64,000 nucleotides of DNA from Musa acuminata AAA Group (lineage: Eukaryota > Streptophyta > Magnoliopsida > Zingiberales > Musaceae), in assembly GCF_036884655.1 (NCBI RefSeq), contig NC_088357.1, forward strand, positions 3,897,001 to 3,961,000, written 5' to 3'. The first letter of the stretch is position 1. The number at the start of each line of letters is the position of its first letter. Below, one piece after another: positions 62,236 through 64,000 of the stretch. Both the position numbers and the translations under genes were made by a program. The notes beneath the pieces are model-generated. The model was not told where the DNA came from, made no database searches, and worked only from the letters and a program-made list of their open reading frames with translations.

Positions 62236-64000
62236 ATGGATTCTTGCAAGATTATTCTCCTCCTCCGAGCTCTGCTCGTGCTTATATCTACCGGCACGAG
62301 AAGGTCGAACGGTGAAATACCAGAGAGCAAAGCGAGAAAGGTAAAGATCATCAGTGCCTATGAGATGGCACCTCTTCTGCAGTCTCACTGGCTTCGTCCA
62401 GGATCCACAGCTCCCTTACTTGGATGTTTCAGGCAAGTAAATGATGCCTGCGTTCATGTATTTTTGGATGCTTTGATTCAGTAGGAGAATACCTATTCAC
62501 TGTCTCGTAAATTCTGTCCCCCATGTTCTGCAGATTGATCCATCTGTTGACATCCATTTTGTTGCTTTTCAAGGTAGAAGATTCCGGTTTGGAAGTATTG
62601 GAAAGGAAAAGGTGATAGTCGTAATGACTGGACTCTGCATGGTATGAGTTTGCAGATTACATCAACTTTCTGCACTCATTTACTGGTTTTTCTTGCAAAG
62701 TAAAATTATTTTAACTAAGCTGCAGAAAACAACTCTGTAGATCAAAACGCACAAAACTGATCAGCTGACAGGGTCACACTTCTCTAAAAAAATATCTCTC
62801 TGGTTATTCTAACATATGTTACTAGCTAATTGGCAGTCTCATCCCCTTCCTTATATACATGAGATACAAGAAAGGAATCAAAACCCTGAGAACATGTCAG
62901 ATATCTTCAATGTAGTTTCTTATTATCCAAGGAGTGAGAACTGTCTTTCATAGGATCCACACTAATATCTCCAAGTCTAACTCAACATGAATTATATTTA
63001 CTTTATCCTTAGCAGCAATCCGTAAGCCATCCATGACAATAGTCATCTCACAGTAGGGAACACTCCCCTTCTCCGCAAACCAGTTATTATTTTGGCTTTT
63101 ATTCTTGGTGCAGCTGAATGCTGGTCTCAGTACTCAGTTGCTGCTGAACCTATTCAAAGGATAAGCAAATACATGTGTTTCTAAATTATTCTTAATGATC
63201 TCAATTTTGTTTGCAGTAAGTGCTGCATAATATTTTAGAGATTTATTATTTATTATTTTAGTTGTGTCCATTATTTCTTTAATCATGTCAGTTACTTTTT
63301 CTTGATTTATTTGACGATATTGGCAATGATCATACATCAACGTTATATTAGCATTATGATCATTATTATAACCTAGCAATCATAGATTCTTGGATCTGTC
63401 GCTTGTTTTGACATACAAAAAAGAAAAAAAAACTTCTCTTCTCACTTTTAAGATTCTTTTATTTTCCATATAGAATATTTTTTATTCTTCTGGGTTTTTT
63501 TTTTTTCTGATGATGCTGTGGTATCGGTAAAAGAGGAATCTGTCTTATCCTTGGAAGAGAATGAATTTAATCACACACTTACGTGAAGGTTTAGAATCAT
63601 TTCTTAGGATACTGTAAAATATGATTTTGGGTGAATTCTAAAATTAATTCTTTTTATTTTGTTAGTTGAATCAGATTTAATTTTATTGTTGAGGTTTTAC
63701 TAAGCAGAATATGCCTTCTTGATGCATTACAATCAGCTATTCTTGGTAAACTAGCATTATTTTTGAGTGCTAATGTTTTAGAAGAACATTTCCTGGAACA
63801 GCTTTATGGTGATGGACCGAATGATGAGTTAGGACTGGAATCCAACGGAGACTATACCAGGAAATTTGGTTACTTGGATTTCTGAGAATACAGCAATGTT
63901 ACTGAAACTGGAGTTGCCTATGGAAGTCTCCTCAACAGAGTCTGGTACCAACCAGAGGAGATCTTTCCTGTCCATGGAGTCCCGGAAGTCAGACATGTCT
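62236..64000 (+). pseudogene. Decayed bark-storage-protein / nucleoside-phosphorylase-like gene, runs off the window
   Basis: Exon-like pieces match plant proteins of the PNP/UDP phosphorylase superfamily (bark storage protein-like, vacuolar or secreted). Exon 1, 62236-62436: signal peptide MDSCKIILLLRALLVLIST then YEMAPLLQSHWLRP. Exon 2, 62534-62641: FQGRRFRFGSIGKEKVIVVM and TGLCM. Exon 3 remnant, 63114 to about 63161: LNAGLSTQLLLNLF. The expected core (VKGVVHYGIAGNA, GDVTIPQYWAHT) is missing. From about 63800: YGDGPNDELGLESNGDYTRK, then an in-frame TGA at 63882-63884, then LLNRVWYQPEEIFPVHG to the window end. The missing core exon and stop indicate a pseudogene, though the first two exons are intact. 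A functional relative probably exists elsewhere. Confidence 0.78.

Overview
The window is nuclear DNA of a flowering plant. It has GT-AG introns, AT-rich intergenic sequence, and GC-rich exons in several genes (aspartic protease, tonoplast aquaporin, RING-H2 ligase, Aux/IAA), which points to a monocot. The repeat families look to me like those of banana and relatives (Musaceae/Zingiberales), but that is an impression and not a demonstration. No CRISPR, operon, rRNA or tRNA gene was found.

Layout: 1-2.6 kb, ribosomal protein eL43 (RPL37a), plus strand. 2.9-4.5 kb, nepenthesin-type aspartic protease, minus. 5.8-15.2 kb, a PHO2/UBC24 ubiquitin-conjugating enzyme, minus, whose 5'UTR carries a tandem array of nine miR399-complementary sites. 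15.2-18.2 kb, no gene recognised. 18.2-22.4 kb, mitochondrial ribosomal protein bL21m, minus. 22.6-25.8 kb, two neighbouring elements with long inverted-repeat arms, one holding a broken pectinesterase copy and the other a broken first exon of L-lactate dehydrogenase (Pack-MULE-like). 26.4-27.7 kb, ATL-type RING-H2 ligase, plus. 29.0-29.9 kb, TIP4-like aquaporin, minus. 31-39 kb, AT-rich repeats including a five-unit degenerate array with RTE-type LINE 3' ends. 39.7-41.1 kb, a small unknown protein gene and Mediator subunit MED22, plus. 44.7-45.6 kb, a four-exon SPEAR/SPOROCYTELESS-like repressor assembled here from splice sites, minus. 48.9-49.5 kb, a probable solo LTR beside an AT microsatellite. 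50.3-53.0 kb, a membrane-anchored methyltransferase-fold protein, plus. 55.1-58.0 kb, an Aux/IAA repressor, minus. 62.2 kb to the end, a decayed bark-storage-protein/nucleoside-phosphorylase-like gene running off the window.

The genes are independently transcribed and do not form one pathway. The richest regulatory signal is the PHO2 leader. Phosphate starvation induces miR399, which represses PHO2 and so releases phosphate transporters, and nine or more sites here exceed the five I recall for Arabidopsis. The two captured-gene elements are the clearest genome-remodelling signal. All exon boundaries were read by eye from reading-frame continuity, GT-AG sites and remembered family sequences; no database search was run.
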